64,000 nt of DNA from Atherix ibis (lineage: Eukaryota; Arthropoda; Insecta; Diptera; Athericidae): NCBI GenBank assembly GCA_958298945.1, contig OY282605.1:118044267-118108266 (forward strand). Direction: 5' to 3'. The notes beneath the pieces were generated by a model, which saw nothing but the letters and a program-made list of their open reading frames with translations, was not told where the DNA came from and searched no databases. The translations under genes and the position numbers were made by a program. Shown piece by piece: positions 1-11,806 of the stretch. Positions within the stretch are counted from its first letter, which is position 1. The number at the start of each line of letters is the position of its first letter.

Positions 1-1050
1 ACTATAAAAAAATATAGAAAAATTACTATCGAAAATCAGTTAAAAATTTTAATTTAAATAAAACTGCCCATAAATCCGTGCTTTTATTTATCTGTGTTAA
101 TTCTCACAGACACGTAAACCAACAATAAAACAATAAAAATAATCATAAAATTCTAAGTGTTCTGCAGATGCAATTTTCGAAATTCCTATAAACTAAAAGT
201 ACCTAGTTACGACAGCTAATTTATGCAATGGAAATAAATTAACTTTGAGTACATGAAAATTTCCATCATTTATGCAGAAACAATTTGGGAAAATTGTATT
301 TCATTCGAATTTAGAGAAGAAGAAATTAAAATACCGTAAAAGACTAAAAGACTTTATTTCCCTAAAGAAATGAGTCGTTTTTAAAGGAAATTTTCTATAT
401 TGCATAATAATCGATTGATTGGGGATAACAGGGGGAGAAAATCCAGTTCTTATTCAACAGTTTCTATTAAAATGTTTATTGATCGACTATTGAATGACTG
501 CAATAAATTTTTTGTTTTTCTTATAAATTTTCTTGAAAATAATTTTATAGTTTTGCTTTTTTTATGCTTGCACATTTTTTGTTGTTGTTGATATTATGCA
601 ATGGTGTACATTTTCGATAATATTGTCGTTATTAGGTAAAACTTAAATGCAAAATGTGTTCTTAGACTTAGACTTATTGTGAACAATTTGAATGCACTTC
701 AATTGAATTTTCCAAGAACTGATAAAGTTTACTTGTGTCGTTGTTGCCATAGCGCAAAGGTTTTATTGGAAATCAAGCTCTTTACAACTGACTTCACTCA
801 AGTTATCAATAGTGAAGAGCAGTCTCATTGAGAGATGGAATTTCTTAATTGTTAATGTATTGAATTCAAGTAGAATTTTCCAACAAACTTCATATAACAT
901 ATCGCTTTTCTTAGAACACATTCGGTGCTTCCTGAAAGTTTTCTTCAGAAAATACCGATCAATAATTGAGAAAAGTGAATATTCCGTATTAAGAAAACCA
1001 TCAACTTCAGCTCTTTATATTACAACAGAAGCCACTAGTATGATTTTTCG
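1..1050. other. AT-rich DNA, no gene seen
   Basis: Short open frames at 400-591 and 812-1216 have low-complexity, phenylalanine- and lysine-rich translations and no recognisable domain, so I treat them as chance. No transposon similarity recognised. A motif shared with other places in the window (CGACAGATGGCGC, the reverse complement of GCGCCATCTGTCG) lies just beyond, at 1052-1064. Confidence 0.6.
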
Positions 1051-1357
1051 CCGACAGATGGCGCTGACAGCAGTAAGAATAACGAATAATGCCATGAAGA
1101 TAAAAGAAAATTGCAAATATTCATACACGTCTCCCTTAATAGAAAATCATACCAAATGTGTATCTGTAAAAGTATCTGAAAAGTTATTTACTCACAAACG
1201 CCCTCCCCCCCCCTAACCCCTCCCCCTCTTCTAAGTGTTTAAGCTTAATTTTGATTTGTCAACATAATTAAATGCATTCCCAATTAAACAATTTGGTTTG
1301 TATGGAAATATTTACCAAGGAAGTCGTAGTGAATTTGCAGTTTGTGTAAGGATAATT

Positions 1358-1389
1358 ATTGGCACCAGTTTCTGTACTTTGGTGCCAAT
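1358..1389. repeat. short inverted repeat
   Basis: Arms ATTGGCACC (1358-1366) and GGTGCCAAT (1381-1389) are perfectly complementary and separated by 14 nt. No associated gene or transposon end was recognised. A 9-bp perfect pair of this kind may be chance in 64 kb. The surrounding 1071-1719 holds no gene I can support. Confidence 0.4.
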
Positions 1390-1719
1390 TCGAATGTTGT
1401 ATTATTTATTGTCTGGGCATACACTGTGACCAAATGTGAAATGACAAATTCTCTTTATTAGAGGCTAAGGCGTGGTTAATACTGTTTAGTAACGAAAGTT
1501 TTATTTGCATTTCTGGATTTTTCATGAATGTTTTCTAGATTTTTCTCAGTAATTAAATTTTTCAGAAAAGTTTCTTAAAGTCTGATCGCCTTATTAGGTT
1601 GAGATATTTTTTTTTTTAATAGATTCTAAAAATAATATAAATTTGCTGTTGGAAAGTATCAATTTTCTTATACAATTTTTGTTTTTGAAGTCCTCAGAAG
1701 TCCAGTTTCGATGGGAAAA

Positions 1720-2300
1720 ATCCTAGTTAAAATTGTTTTTCTTTAAATTTTGTTATTTTCCAAACTGCTAGGCGCTCAAAAAAACCAGCAGCTCTCAATC
1801 GCCTGTTCACTGTTGTTGGAGACTCTAATTTGGCATGTCTTTGAGTAAATTTGAGCTGAATTTGATGTCCTTTTATTGGGATCCTTGCTTAGATTAGTAA
1901 CTTTACGTCTATCAGACCTTGTTGTTTCCACTCCTCCCAAGTGTCTGCAATGTCCGATCTGACGCGAACAATCCCTTTTCGGGACCTATTAAGGACTTCT
2001 TTATAAAAAATTTGGTTGACAGTGTTTTTTTTTGTTGATTTTTAATAGTTTTTATAATTTTGGGGAACAAAGAAAAACAAGATGGAATTTATTCGATGAC
2101 TCACAGGAATCCATTTTTCTTGAACTTCTTTAATATTAATCGATGCTTTGACCTCACAAGAAGTCTTACTTATTGAAGGTCTCTCTCAGCGAGGTTGAGT
2201 ATCCAAATGTCTACAATGGCCGATCTGCTCCTTGCAACTTTTCGTAGGTTAAAATCGTGAAATCACCAAGCTTAACACAAAATTTGACGGCACATGGTTG
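1720..2300 (-). pseudogene. Tc1-like transposase N-terminal remnant
   Basis: On the minus strand between about 1985 and 1740 the translation contains HQIQLKFTQRHAKL followed by SPTTVNRRLRAAG. This is the second helix-turn-helix and linker signature of Tc1-type transposases (pattern T-V-x-R-R-L-x-x-A-G). A stop and frame changes interrupt it, and no catalytic domain follows. About 250 bp away, near 2160-2300, a diverged second copy of the upstream part is visible (both encode a segment like RS-D/A-I-A/V-D-T/I-W), so the N-terminal region was duplicated before decaying. The family call is established knowledge applied to seen residues. The limits are approximate. Confidence 0.6.
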
Positions 2301-2439
2301 CTGAAGATTTCGTTGATCCATCGTAGCGCTCTACAAAAACCCAACTTTCCTTATGGAGTCGCATAGTTACCTGACGGGCTTGAAACTTGTACTGCACGTC
2401 TAGGTAGGAATAAGGTACAAGTTAAGCAGAGGGGGAAGT

Positions 2440-2640
2440 CCTCCAGCAGGATAATGCTACTGTCCATACATTTCGCGAAACTGTCGCTTTATTAAAACAG
2501 GATTTAGGGACGGGCCTTTTTTACGTTAATGCTGTCAATTTGCCTCCAAGATCGTGCCATTTGACACCGCTCAATTATTTCTTAGAAGAATATATAGAGT
2601 CAAGCCACCATTTTTTATACTACAGTCGCACACAAGATTA
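2440..2640 (+). pseudogene. Tc1/mariner D,D41D-type transposase remnant
   Basis: From 2444 the plus strand reads QQDNATVHTFRETVALL, then PPRSCHLTPLNYFL about 28 residues later. This corresponds to the second catalytic Asp block and the third-Asp block (consensus QQDGAT...WPPRSCDLTPLDYFLW) of Tc1/mariner transposases in which the last two acidic residues are about 41 residues apart. Here the third Asp appears as Asn, so the copy is dead. Nothing upstream of about 2290 is recognisable. It belongs to the same type as seven other relics in this window. Confidence 0.65.
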
Positions 2641-3149
2641 ATCTAAATTCGGAACGATCATCCGTTCGAATTACCGAAAGACCACCAACCCGAATTATAG
2701 ATATCGCACCCCGAAAAGCACGGTATTTTTTGCGCATCCAATATAACATGTCGTATCCTTTGTCGGATATATACTATTACCCCCTGTTAGCCAATGGCTA
2801 TCATTGAGATGATAACCTGATATATGCCTCAGATCCCGGCAAAGGGGCGAAATTGACAAATCAGCAGTAATTAAAATCTTGAAAGCCAACAATGACTGAG
2901 TTAAAATCGAGATAGAGCCGTATTTATTCGAAGAAGTGTTCAGAAAAATTGGGCCGATCAGATGTTCTTCGTTAAGAACTGACGATTTTTCGAAATTATT
3001 CTTAAACACACTAAATAGTAATAAAATTATCTTTCGAATCAAGAAAAGAAAAATACTATTAATTAAAATTACACATTATAAAAGACCATCCATCTACCTT
3101 TCCAATATTCGATAAAAAAACTAATAAAAATTATTTCGTTTAAATAAAG
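2641..3149. other. unassigned segment between two transposon relics
   Basis: A 115-codon open frame on the minus strand (2695-3042) has no recognised domain. The plus strand is broken by stops. It may be decayed flank of the D,D41D relic or of the Jockey relic on the right, but I cannot match it to either. Confidence 0.3.
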
Positions 3150-3540
3150 GACTCTCCGATATTCGCCGGTAAGTCCGCAGGGCAGTAGCATACATTCGAT
3201 ATTGCAATCTGTCCTAACAAGCAAAAATCTCCAACATGTTTCGAAATTGTCCAAATCCAAAGTTAAATCTACTAGAATAAAAGTTAACGAACGCAAATGT
3301 GTCCACGTAACTTTTACTCTCCTCCGTAACCATGTCCTTCCAAATATTTCAATAGCAGTGACATACTAGAAGACACTGAACTTCTAGACAAACGTTCTAA
3401 ACTTACTTTAAATAGCAAACTACTGTTATACAATTCCCTACTGAAACCAATATGGACTTACTGACTAGAATTCGGACTAGAATTTCACAAAATTTATCTA
3501 AAATTGGTTACGATTAATTCTTGAATTAAAATTAAATGTT
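3150..3540 (+). pseudogene. Jockey-clade non-LTR retrotransposon RT remnant
   Basis: Plus-strand translation shows PVSPQGSS near 3166-3190 (the RT box containing PQGS), then, collapsed after a deletion, TRIKVNERKCVHVTFTLLRN (about 3271-3330), and further on LTLNSKLLLYNSLLKPIWTY (about 3404-3463). The last two are hallmarks of the RT thumb region in Jockey-like elements (patterns I-K-V-N-x-x-K-S-V-H-V-T-F and L-L-L-Y-x-x-x-L-K-P-I-W-T-Y-G). The catalytic YADD region is missing and a stop follows IWTY. It ends near an A-run at 3580, which could be a decayed poly(A) tail. Dead fragment. Confidence 0.7.
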
Positions 3541-5770
3541 CGGCAAAAAGGATTAAGACAATTAACTATTCGAATTTAAAAAAAAAAAAAAAAATAAAAA
3601 GGAAAAAATTATAATAAATTTAATACACAAAACAAGAAGAAGAAAAAACTACTACTAATGCAAAAATAATAATCCAATAACCTTAATTCAGGAATAAAAA
3701 TATCATTCCCGTAAGGGTTGAATTAGTTTCTCTTGAAATGTGAATTTTTTATCAATGTATAAATTTATTATTTTCCCTTTATTTTCCATCTATCAGTACC
3801 GGACTGTTAGAGGGTAAGTAGATTTGGGGTAGGTAACAAGGACCTCTTCTCTATGAGTTTAAAATTTATCGTATCCTTTTCTAAAAAAGGTGAATGTCAG
3901 TTAAAAAAAATAGTTTTGTACATTTCCAATTTACATATAATAAATTACAGTATTTAATATTCAAGGACAAAGAATGAATATATGGTGGAAAAAAGGACCA
4001 AAATGGAAAGCATTCATCCTTTCTCGATTGGAAGATGAAAATCAATTATTAATTTTTATTCAGTCTTACTTTCTGTTAAACAGACTTTATTATTAAGTGT
4101 GCGAAAATAATTCACATCTTTTCTACCAAATAACACTTTTGAAATAGTGTTTCAATTTAATCAAAGGACGAAAGGGAATGAATTAAAAAAGAGAGTAATT
4201 TCGGACAGAAAGAAATACGATGCAAAAAAAAAAAAAAAAAACAGTTGAGGAAATGGAAAGCTTTACTCACAATTTTTTTTCATTCCTGTTTCCAACGCAA
4301 TGGAATACAAATTTCTGGAAGAGCCCTTGGGCGTTGTAATTTTTCAACTCTCAGTTAGGATATACAAAAAAAAAAGGAATATTTTCTTTGTGGGTACGAA
4401 TGGTTGGTTGGAGGAGTGGAGGGGGTTGGTAAATCGAAATAAAGTTGAAAGAATTTTTGCTTTTTCCTTTACGTATTTTTCCATTTAACTGTTTTCACTA
4501 GAATTTTCCTCATTTTGCAAAAGTTTTTTTTTGCCTTTTCGTCGACAGCATCCTTTTTGTTATTTTTCAACATTTTTTCTTGTTGATATTTTCCTTCATC
4601 AAAAAAAAAAAAAAAACTCATTTTATCTCCTTTTTGAAATTTATCCAATTTCTTTCATATTAAAAATCAAACTTACACATTTAAAATTGTGTTCAATATG
4701 CATTAATAAAAGGACTCAACCTTCTAAAGTTATTCAAAAAAAAAAAATAGAGAGAAAAGGGAAGAAAAATTGGAAAAAAAGAACATCGATTTTTATTTGC
4801 TTAGTTTTTGGTTGTTTTTTTTTTCTTCAAAGCGATATCAAAAAAAAAACCTGATGCCATCAGTGAAAAATAAGAAAATTGGTTTGTTTTTATTTTTTTC
4901 CCTCTCCACTCTATCCGCATCTCAGATAAAAGATATCCTTTTCTGGGTTTCCATGTTTTACAAAGAAAATAAAAAAAAAAAGGGGAACGAGCAACAAACT
5001 ACCAACCAACCAACCCATCTCATATTTCCGTGTTTCCGGAAACATCAAAAAATATGGGAGACTTGTTATCAGAATATCATATTTTTTCGCGTAGTTTTTC
5101 CTTTTTGTATTTTCGTCCTTTGGGGATACTTGTTGGATGAACAAAGAGAAGAAAAAAACAACAAAAACATTCAATTCAGTGTAGAGATTTTTTCCCATCT
5201 AGTCTAGTCCTTTTTTGCCTTACATCGTGTTTGGTTTGGTTTTTTTTTTTTTGTTGAATTTTTTATTTCAATTTTTAGAGTCATCTTCCGGGGGGAGTCT
5301 TCATTTTTTGTATTTTCTTCTGATTTCTTCTCATTTTTCTTAGAACATTTTTTCTTTTGAACTAATACAATTTAAATTCGCATATGAAAATTGTAAACTT
5401 TTTTTTAATTATTTGTTTTTAAATAATTTTTTTAACTAAAAAATAGCAAAGTGGTTTTTTGTCAGTTCTTTTTTTTTTTGGAAAATCGGGCGAAATAATG
5501 ATCATTACTTTAGATACGATATCAGATTAATCACCAATGCGTCAAGGATAATGTATCGATTTCCGAAGATATTTGTTCGGTAGTGAAATTTTTAATTAAA
5601 TACTTTTGTGAAAAATCTTTTTTGCGTTAATTCTTTTTATTTATCCTATTTTCTAATTTTAAGAATTTTTTTTTGCGATTTTTGAACATTTTTTTTATCA
5701 TAAACGAGATTATTTAATGCGTGCTTCACAAACTTTTAATTTAGATTTCGATGAAATTTTTACGTTATTA
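3541..5770. other. AT-rich low-complexity DNA, no gene seen
   Basis: Many A and T homopolymers (for example 3579-3594, 4226-4240, 4601-4614). Overlapping open frames at 4531-5207 on both strands are rich in Lys/Phe and coincide with homopolymer runs, so I regard them as chance. No transposon or RNA gene recognised. Confidence 0.55.
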
Positions 5771-6104
5771 TATTAGGTGAACCTTGCCATTATGCATAAA
5801 AGAATTGGCATTACTTAAATGGAAATGGCCGCCAAGAGGCTTCTCTGCCAGGACTTGCTCCTTTTAAGATAATAATTTAATGACTCAATTACTTGATGGC
5901 TTGCGCTTTTTAAATTCTCTGTAAAATTGAAGGATTGTCCGTCATAAATAAGAAAAAAATCCAAAGTCGTCGAATCGCAGGAATTTATAGGCAATTTTTC
6001 GAACATTTTTGCGTCCTGGAACCTTTTTGTCTAATAAAGCCAAAAGTTCTTGTTTTATGTTTGTGGTAGAGCTATTTTGTTAAAACCACATATGGTCAAG
6101 ATTA

Positions 6105-6811
6105 CCAGGTGTATAAGTTTATTACCCTCGCTAGCTACACATTGTTTCCATTCCTCGAGCAATTTGTGGATACCACGCCAAAAAAAATCCTTCTCTTTCG
6201 AGGCAAACCACTCATCAAGCCATTTTCGGACGTCTTCGTAAGAATCGAAGTGCTGCTCAGCGAGCGCGTGTCCCATCGACGTAGCACCTTCCAGTTGAGT
6301 GTTTCCAAGTAGTTTCGGACCATTTTTGACGTGTGCGATGTTGCGTTGTTGTGGAGGAAAATAAGCTTGCCATGTCTTTGCTGATAATGCGTCCTTTTTT
6401 CACGCAAAGCACGGTGCAATTTGATCAGTTGTTGCTGGTAGTGGTGGGCATTGACAGTTTCACCAGGTTTCAACATCTCATAGTAGACGTACCCTGCTGA
6501 TCCCACCAAACGCACAGCATTGTCTTCTGTACGAAGCGATTTGGTCTTGGGGATCAATTGCACTCGTCCAAAAGAGCCTGTAATTGATAATCTTCAACCT
6601 TCCTAGGCCGATTTTAACGCTTCTCGTCCCACCAGTCAAAATTGCCGTCTTTGAACCGACGAAACCAATCTCGTCACGTTGTGTCCGATAAAGCACTGTC
6701 ACCATAGGCCTCCATAAGCATTCAATGCGATTCGGCAGCCGATTTCTTCAAATTGAAGCAGAAAAGCAGAGCTCCCCGCATATGCTCTTTTTCTGGCACA
6801 AAACTAGACAT
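6105..6811 (-). pseudogene. mauritiana-subfamily mariner transposase, deleted and frameshifted
   Basis: The start at 6811 gives MSSFVPEKEHMRGALLF then CFNLKKSAAESH, the conserved Mos1-type N-terminus. The reading then moves between frames: DWFRRF/NFDV-like sequence near 6680, LLDE near 6565, then an abrupt jump to PNRF and the LCVWWDQ-like region. This removes most of the second helix-turn-helix, the linker and the first catalytic Asp (about residues 75-190 in the family). Later blocks are YYEMLKPGETVNAHHYQQQL, FLHNNATSHTSK (second catalytic Asp replaced by Asn) and MGHALAEQHFDSYEDVRKWL. Inactive. Subfamily assignment rests on recalled family conservation. Confidence 0.8.
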
Positions 6812-6957
6812 GATTACCAAAGGAAAAATGTATGTTGTTGTACGAAATTGCTGACAATGTGCACTGATTAATATTGACTCATAAAAAAAAATTTTGGCAT
6901 GCCCATTAATACGCTCACCCACGCCATCTATGAGCATATTTAAGCTTATATCCCTGG
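6105..6957 (-). mobile_element. internally deleted Mos1/mauritiana-type mariner
   Basis: Both ends are visible. The left begins CCAGGTGTATAAGTTTATTA at 6105 and the right, read on the minus strand from 6957, begins CCAGGGATATAAGCTTAAAT. Both are flanked by TA (6103-6104 and 6958-6959). The end sequence resembles the Mos1 terminal repeat, which also begins CCAGGTGTA. At 853 bp it is about two thirds of the ~1.3 kb usual for mariner, because the middle of the transposase is missing. It sits inside a D,D41D relic and could only move if a related transposase acted on it in trans. Confidence 0.8.
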
Positions 6958-7310
6958 TAAAATTTTCACATTCAGTTGATCAAAAAAAAAAAGCCATTGT
7001 TTTTGAGTTGATCAAATACAATGGCTTCTGCATAGTCACCTGTGGGTTTCAAGAGCCCCCCAAATGCAGCAAATTTACTTTTTGACACATCCACTGACCG
7101 AGAAATGAGCATCATCGCTGAAAAAAAAACGTTTCATATTAAACGCGCAACGTCACTACCCAAGGTATTTTTTTTAGAAAGTTCTTACAATTTTAACGGG
7201 ATTATTTTAATTATTTTATAAAATGGCAAACCTTAGTCATAACAACTAATACCTTAGATGACATATATGTATGTTTGACAGCTGTCAAATGAGAGAAATG
7301 TACTTTCCGA

Positions 7311-9590
7311 CCTCTCTTTTAATTGATACAAAATAGATTAGAACTATTTTTATTATCTTTAAACAATCTATCTTATTACATTAAAAAATATTATTTAATA
7401 AATTTAGAAAAAAAAAACCTTTTACAAAAAAGATTTTTTTTTTTTGAATAATAAAAATTTCTTTTTTTTTATTAAATTTGTTTGAAATGATTTTGCAGAT
7501 TTTTTACATAAATTTCTATGAATTTAAGAATTAGTTTTTTTTAAGAGAACTAATTGAATTTTAGGTAAAAATTTAGGAAAACTGCAGTGATTTTCTTTTA
7601 GGATTTTTTTTTTAAATATTCTAACGGAAAAAAATGGATAAAAATAAATATTTTCAGTTGGATTTCCTCTTTTTCCAATTTCCTTTTTGAATAATCACTA
7701 CCAGTTCACCTTCAGAGTCACTTTTGTAAAAATGTCTGCTTATTACGAGTTGAGCTGAAAAATTCAGTTAAATTCAGTTGACAAAAAAAAAATTTAAAGT
7801 GAAGTGGAAAAATTCTTATTGAAAATTTAAAATACACTAAAAAATTCCCAACTGAAATTCGATTTATCCCCAATTAAATATCGGATCGACTGTAAACAAA
7901 CAAACTACACAGAAAAGTCCTTATTAGCAATTATTTCCGATACGATTTCTACCTTAAAACTGAACACGTACAAATATTCTTACATAATTCGGAAGTTATT
8001 TATTCCCCATCCATTTTTGGTGAGGAGGACTTGTTGAAGTAAATTTCCAATCGTCATGCGACCAAAAAACACATTCTTCCCTTAAAGCTTCATTGTTTTT
8101 GGCTTCATTGTGCCGCAAGGAAATTACCTCGAAACAAGATTTAGAAAGAACACGTTTTAATTTATTACGTAAGAAAATCACAATAAAATGCTTTCATCTA
8201 AAAGGAATCGACCGTAACAAGAGGCTGTACTGAAACTATAATACTTCAACTGGTGGTGGCGGAAGCGGCCAATTCTTACCCCCAGTTCTGCCGAGTACCG
8301 CTGCCAATTTCTCTTTTGTTTCCTCGCATCAATTCTCATTCCCGTATCGATTCGGTTGCCTATTTTTCTTCCTTAAAAACTGCAGGCACCACCCACGCAA
8401 CTTTTCTATTTGTATTCGTACGAAATTTACGGGTGCTGTGGCCGATGCCATTGCCAAAAGTGAATAGAAACGTTTTCCTGAAACCGATCTGGCAAAATAT
8501 TTAACCCACCCTCCCTTTCTGTACCCTTAAAATATACATAGCAGCAACGAAGGTCCTTCTTTTATCCTCTAAACGTGACTGCTCCAATGCGCTATTCTCC
8601 ATTCACTATTTTTACTTATTATTATTTTATGTGCACAAAAGCATCGCATAATTTCATTTGTTCTTTTCGTGATCCTTTTCCATTTGAACGGTGGTTTTTC
8701 TCCTATCTCTTCGTCCTTAGTCCTTTATCGCACTTATTTCAATTTACACCGCCCCCTCCCCTCCCATTACATTGCCTATTTTTTTATTATTGCTACTTTT
8801 TTTTCCTGTTTTTTATTTTTTCTCTATTTTTTTTTTATTTTGTTATCATTTTGTTTTTACTTTGTTTTGTTTTGTTTTGTTTTTTTCTTTTTGCAACAAA
8901 AATGGAGCCTATTTTCAACCAATTTCATTTATTTGCTGGCTCATTTTGTATCCTTAAACTAGAAAACTTTTAGAAAAAGAGAAAACCAAAAATAAAGAAC
9001 CCTATTTTTTCTGTTGTGAGAAATTGTAGACATTTTTAAATTGTTTATGTAGAAAATAATCTTAAAATTCATAGTTTATTTAGTTTCTATTCAGTCATAA
9101 AAGAAAATGGAGAATTCGATATTTTAATAAAAGCTTTCGTTACATGGAAAATAAGGAGAATGTTAGTACGTTTCACAAAATGCCTGCTTATCAATATTTT
9201 CACGAACGAACGAAAAAAACTTAACTTTAAGGATACACCCAATACATTTCTTACTTTAAGAATAATTTTTCCTTTTGTTAAACACATTTTTTGTTTCAAT
9301 TTATTTCAGGAATCTTTTTTTAAGGAATTTTCTTTCAATGTGACGAAATGGTTAAAAATCCTCGAAAACTTTTTAGTCGAAATAATCTAATAACTAAATT
9401 CAATTTGTTGTCAATTTGATTATTTTCGTTGGAAAAATTTACACGGAACCATTTTGCCTATTTTTATTCATAAGAAAAGAATCATAACCATTTGACGAAA
9501 GGCACAAAAAAAGTTTAAAAATTCTGGAAAGGAAACACCTTTTTTCTTATAATAAAAAAGAAACCTTTAAAAAATTCAAAATTTAAACAA
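7311..9590. other. AT-rich DNA with one less AT-rich island, no gene assigned
   Basis: 8230-8560 is compositionally more balanced and holds an 83-codon frame (8253-8504, plus) without a recognisable domain. It could be unique host sequence but I cannot support a gene. 8780-8890 is T-rich with a short TTTTG pentanucleotide tract (about 8864-8886). Frames at 8575-8973 are products of this T-rich tract. Confidence 0.5.
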
Positions 9591-9594
9591 ATAA

Positions 9595-10205
9595 TTTTGA
9601 AGAAAATTTAGAAAAATTCGAAAATATTTTCGACATTTGGCGGAATATTTCGAAATAATAGTTTAAAAAAAAATAGCAAAACTTCAAATAATATAACCGG
9701 AAAGTTTTAAAAAAAATTTCGAATACGCCGATAATATTTTCGAAAACTGGGGAAAAGTATCGAATATCTTAAAAAAGAATAACGAAACTTAAGGTAATTA
9801 AGAAGTTTTCATAAAAGGGAAAATTATTACGAAAAACTGTTTTTTTTCGTATTATTTTTTTTGGAAAATTGTAAAAATATTTTGAAATTGCTTGTCTGTA
9901 AATTTTTAAAAAAATTCGAAAATTAACTGATTTATTTTAAAAGAAATTTTGATGAATTTAAAATTGTTTTCGAAAATTGTAGGTTTGAAACTAAATAATT
10001 TAACTGAAAAATTTTAAAGGAAATTTCGAAAATATTTTCGAAAAAAGAAACAACTTTTCGAAAAATTTAAAACTACTTCGAAAATTTCTAAATTCAACCG
10101 AATTTTTATAACAGACATTTCGATAAATTTGAAAATATTTTCAAAAATTAAAGTATAACTCGAAAATAGTTTCGAAAATTGGAAAAAAAGGTTCGAAGTT
10201 TAAAT
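9595..10205. repeat. degenerate AT repeat with TTCGAAAA cores
   Basis: The motif (T)TTTCGAAAA recurs many times with irregular spacing. The core TTTTCGAAAA is self-complementary. No unit length is clear enough to call a tandem array. No gene. Confidence 0.5.
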
Positions 10206-11690
10206 AAACTTTTGTTGCTCTTAATTTTGAAGATCAAAATTAGTTTTAAAAAAAAGTTCTACAAATTTTTATGATTTTTATGAATTTTGTCAATTTTTTG
10301 TAAGAAAATAACAATATTGTTAAGAAATTAACAATGACTCCTGGCACATGTCCTTAAGGATCTTTTTTTTTACAAAATCAATAATACCAAAAATTCGTAG
10401 AATGTAAATTTTCTAACATTTTGATAAATTTAAAATCAGAAACACTTTATATTTTGCAATATTTTTGAAGATAAAATATTGCGCAAAGTCCTTTGCAAAA
10501 AAAAAATTATGTAAAATTTTACAAATTATAACAAAAGTTAAAAATAATAATAAAATAAAATTCAATTAAAAATAGGCCAAACAATTTTTTGTTAAACTTT
10601 ATTTTTTTTTATAATTTAAAAAAAAAATTCAAAACAGAAAATCAGAAATTTCCTCGAAAAAGGATATTTTTTGATATTAAAATGTTCAAATTAGCTTCTC
10701 AGACAGCGTCGAATTTTTTTTCTAAATTTGACATGTTGACCTAATTTTTAAAAAACAATTTTTTTTCTACTAATTTTTAAATTTTTTTATAATAAAAATT
10801 GTATACAATAAATCCTTTGTCCTTAAAATATGGAAAGTTCCTTTCTTAATAACGTGTTCTGTTAATCTTTTTTTTTTTCTAAACTGAATAGTTCGATTAT
10901 CAGCAATTTATGTAGGTTAGCAGTGAAATCAGGAAATCAGCTGCGAATTAGGTTAGGAGTCATCGAAAAAAGGATACATTTCCATTCTATTTGTATGCAC
11001 ATGCACAAAAATGTATCTGAATTTCTAAAAGTATTATTTTCTATCTTCAAATTGTGTGTTGAAAATCTTTAGAATTTTCTTGGCAATTTATTTTGCATTT
11101 TAAATTTGCTTTTCTGCTTCTCTGATAATACCTCAAACAAGAAACCATTCCTACATGTCGTTAAGCATCTGAAACGAAAATCATCCGTATTTCAATCGTT
11201 TTGTGATTTACAAATCGATGCAAAAAAACTTCCGAACAGTAAGAACGGAACTGAAGAATTTGAAATGATTTCAATGTACACGTGCTAGCTAACTTCCAAT
11301 TTGTCATGTAAAAGTTGTATTTAATCAAAAGTTTGAAAATTATTTACTCACTGAATTGATCCGTTGAACCTTGAAAATCTTCAACGATTTAGTTTATTTG
11401 TTTAATTCTGCAAATACGGTAAAATACAAAAAAGTTGTTCTAATTCATCTTTAAACTCAACAGTAAGTAAACCATCTTCGTCCTTACAAAATCATCGTTT
11501 GACTGATGAACTTTTACATGGTACATATGTGAAAAAATACACTATTTTAGAGGAATCTCTTCAAACTGATGACATCTTCCATTTCGAAATATTGTATTTA
11601 TTTTAGGAGGGAAAAAATCTATTTTCAAAAATTCAATGAACATTTTACTCAAGATTGGTTATAAAAATATTCAAAATTTTGTCCAATCAG
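10206..11690. other. AT-rich DNA, no gene seen
   Basis: Homopolymer-rich sequence. One 60-codon frame at 11106-11288 (plus) has no recognised features. No transposon remnant recognised on either strand. Confidence 0.5.
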
Positions 11691-11743
11691 CGCAAAACCG
11701 ACCTCAGCTTACTAGTCTCAGATAGTTGCACTCAGTATGCCCA

Positions 11744-11806
11744 GTTTCAGCCTCCACTTCCTCTTTGATTTATTGCTTAAATTAAAGAGGAAGTGGAGAC
11801 TGAAAC
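11744..11806. repeat. long near-perfect stem-loop
   Basis: Arms of 28 nt (11744-11771 and 11779-11806) pair with one C-A mismatch and one G-U wobble around a 7-nt loop. The left arm contains CCTCCACTTCCTCTTTGATT, the right arm the complementary AAAGAGGAAGTGGAG. The stem is much less AT-rich than its surroundings. The size is in the range of a microRNA precursor, but the pairing is more perfect than in most and nothing shows transcription. It could also be the ends of a collapsed inverted-repeat transposon. Confidence 0.7.

Larger units (their letters stand above)
5771..7310 (-). mobile_element. D,D41D-type Tc1/mariner relic, split by a younger mariner
   Basis: The left edge carries a CTTGCCATTATGCAT end shared with relics near 33.19, 43.97 and 59.08 kb. 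The right edge carries the palindrome TTTGACAGCTGTCAAA at 7274-7289, followed by the ACTTTCCGA tract also seen at 33.96 kb. Minus-strand pieces such as YLKRSKSWQ near 5860 correspond to the transposase C-terminus. A mariner occupies 6105-6957. With it and one TA removed, the flanking sequence reads through and matches the relic at 33.53 kb. Heavily decayed, no intact frame. Confidence 0.6.

Noticed and set aside
4531..5207. Overlapping open frames on both strands
   Set aside because: Composed of A/T homopolymer codons, no domain, mutual shadows.
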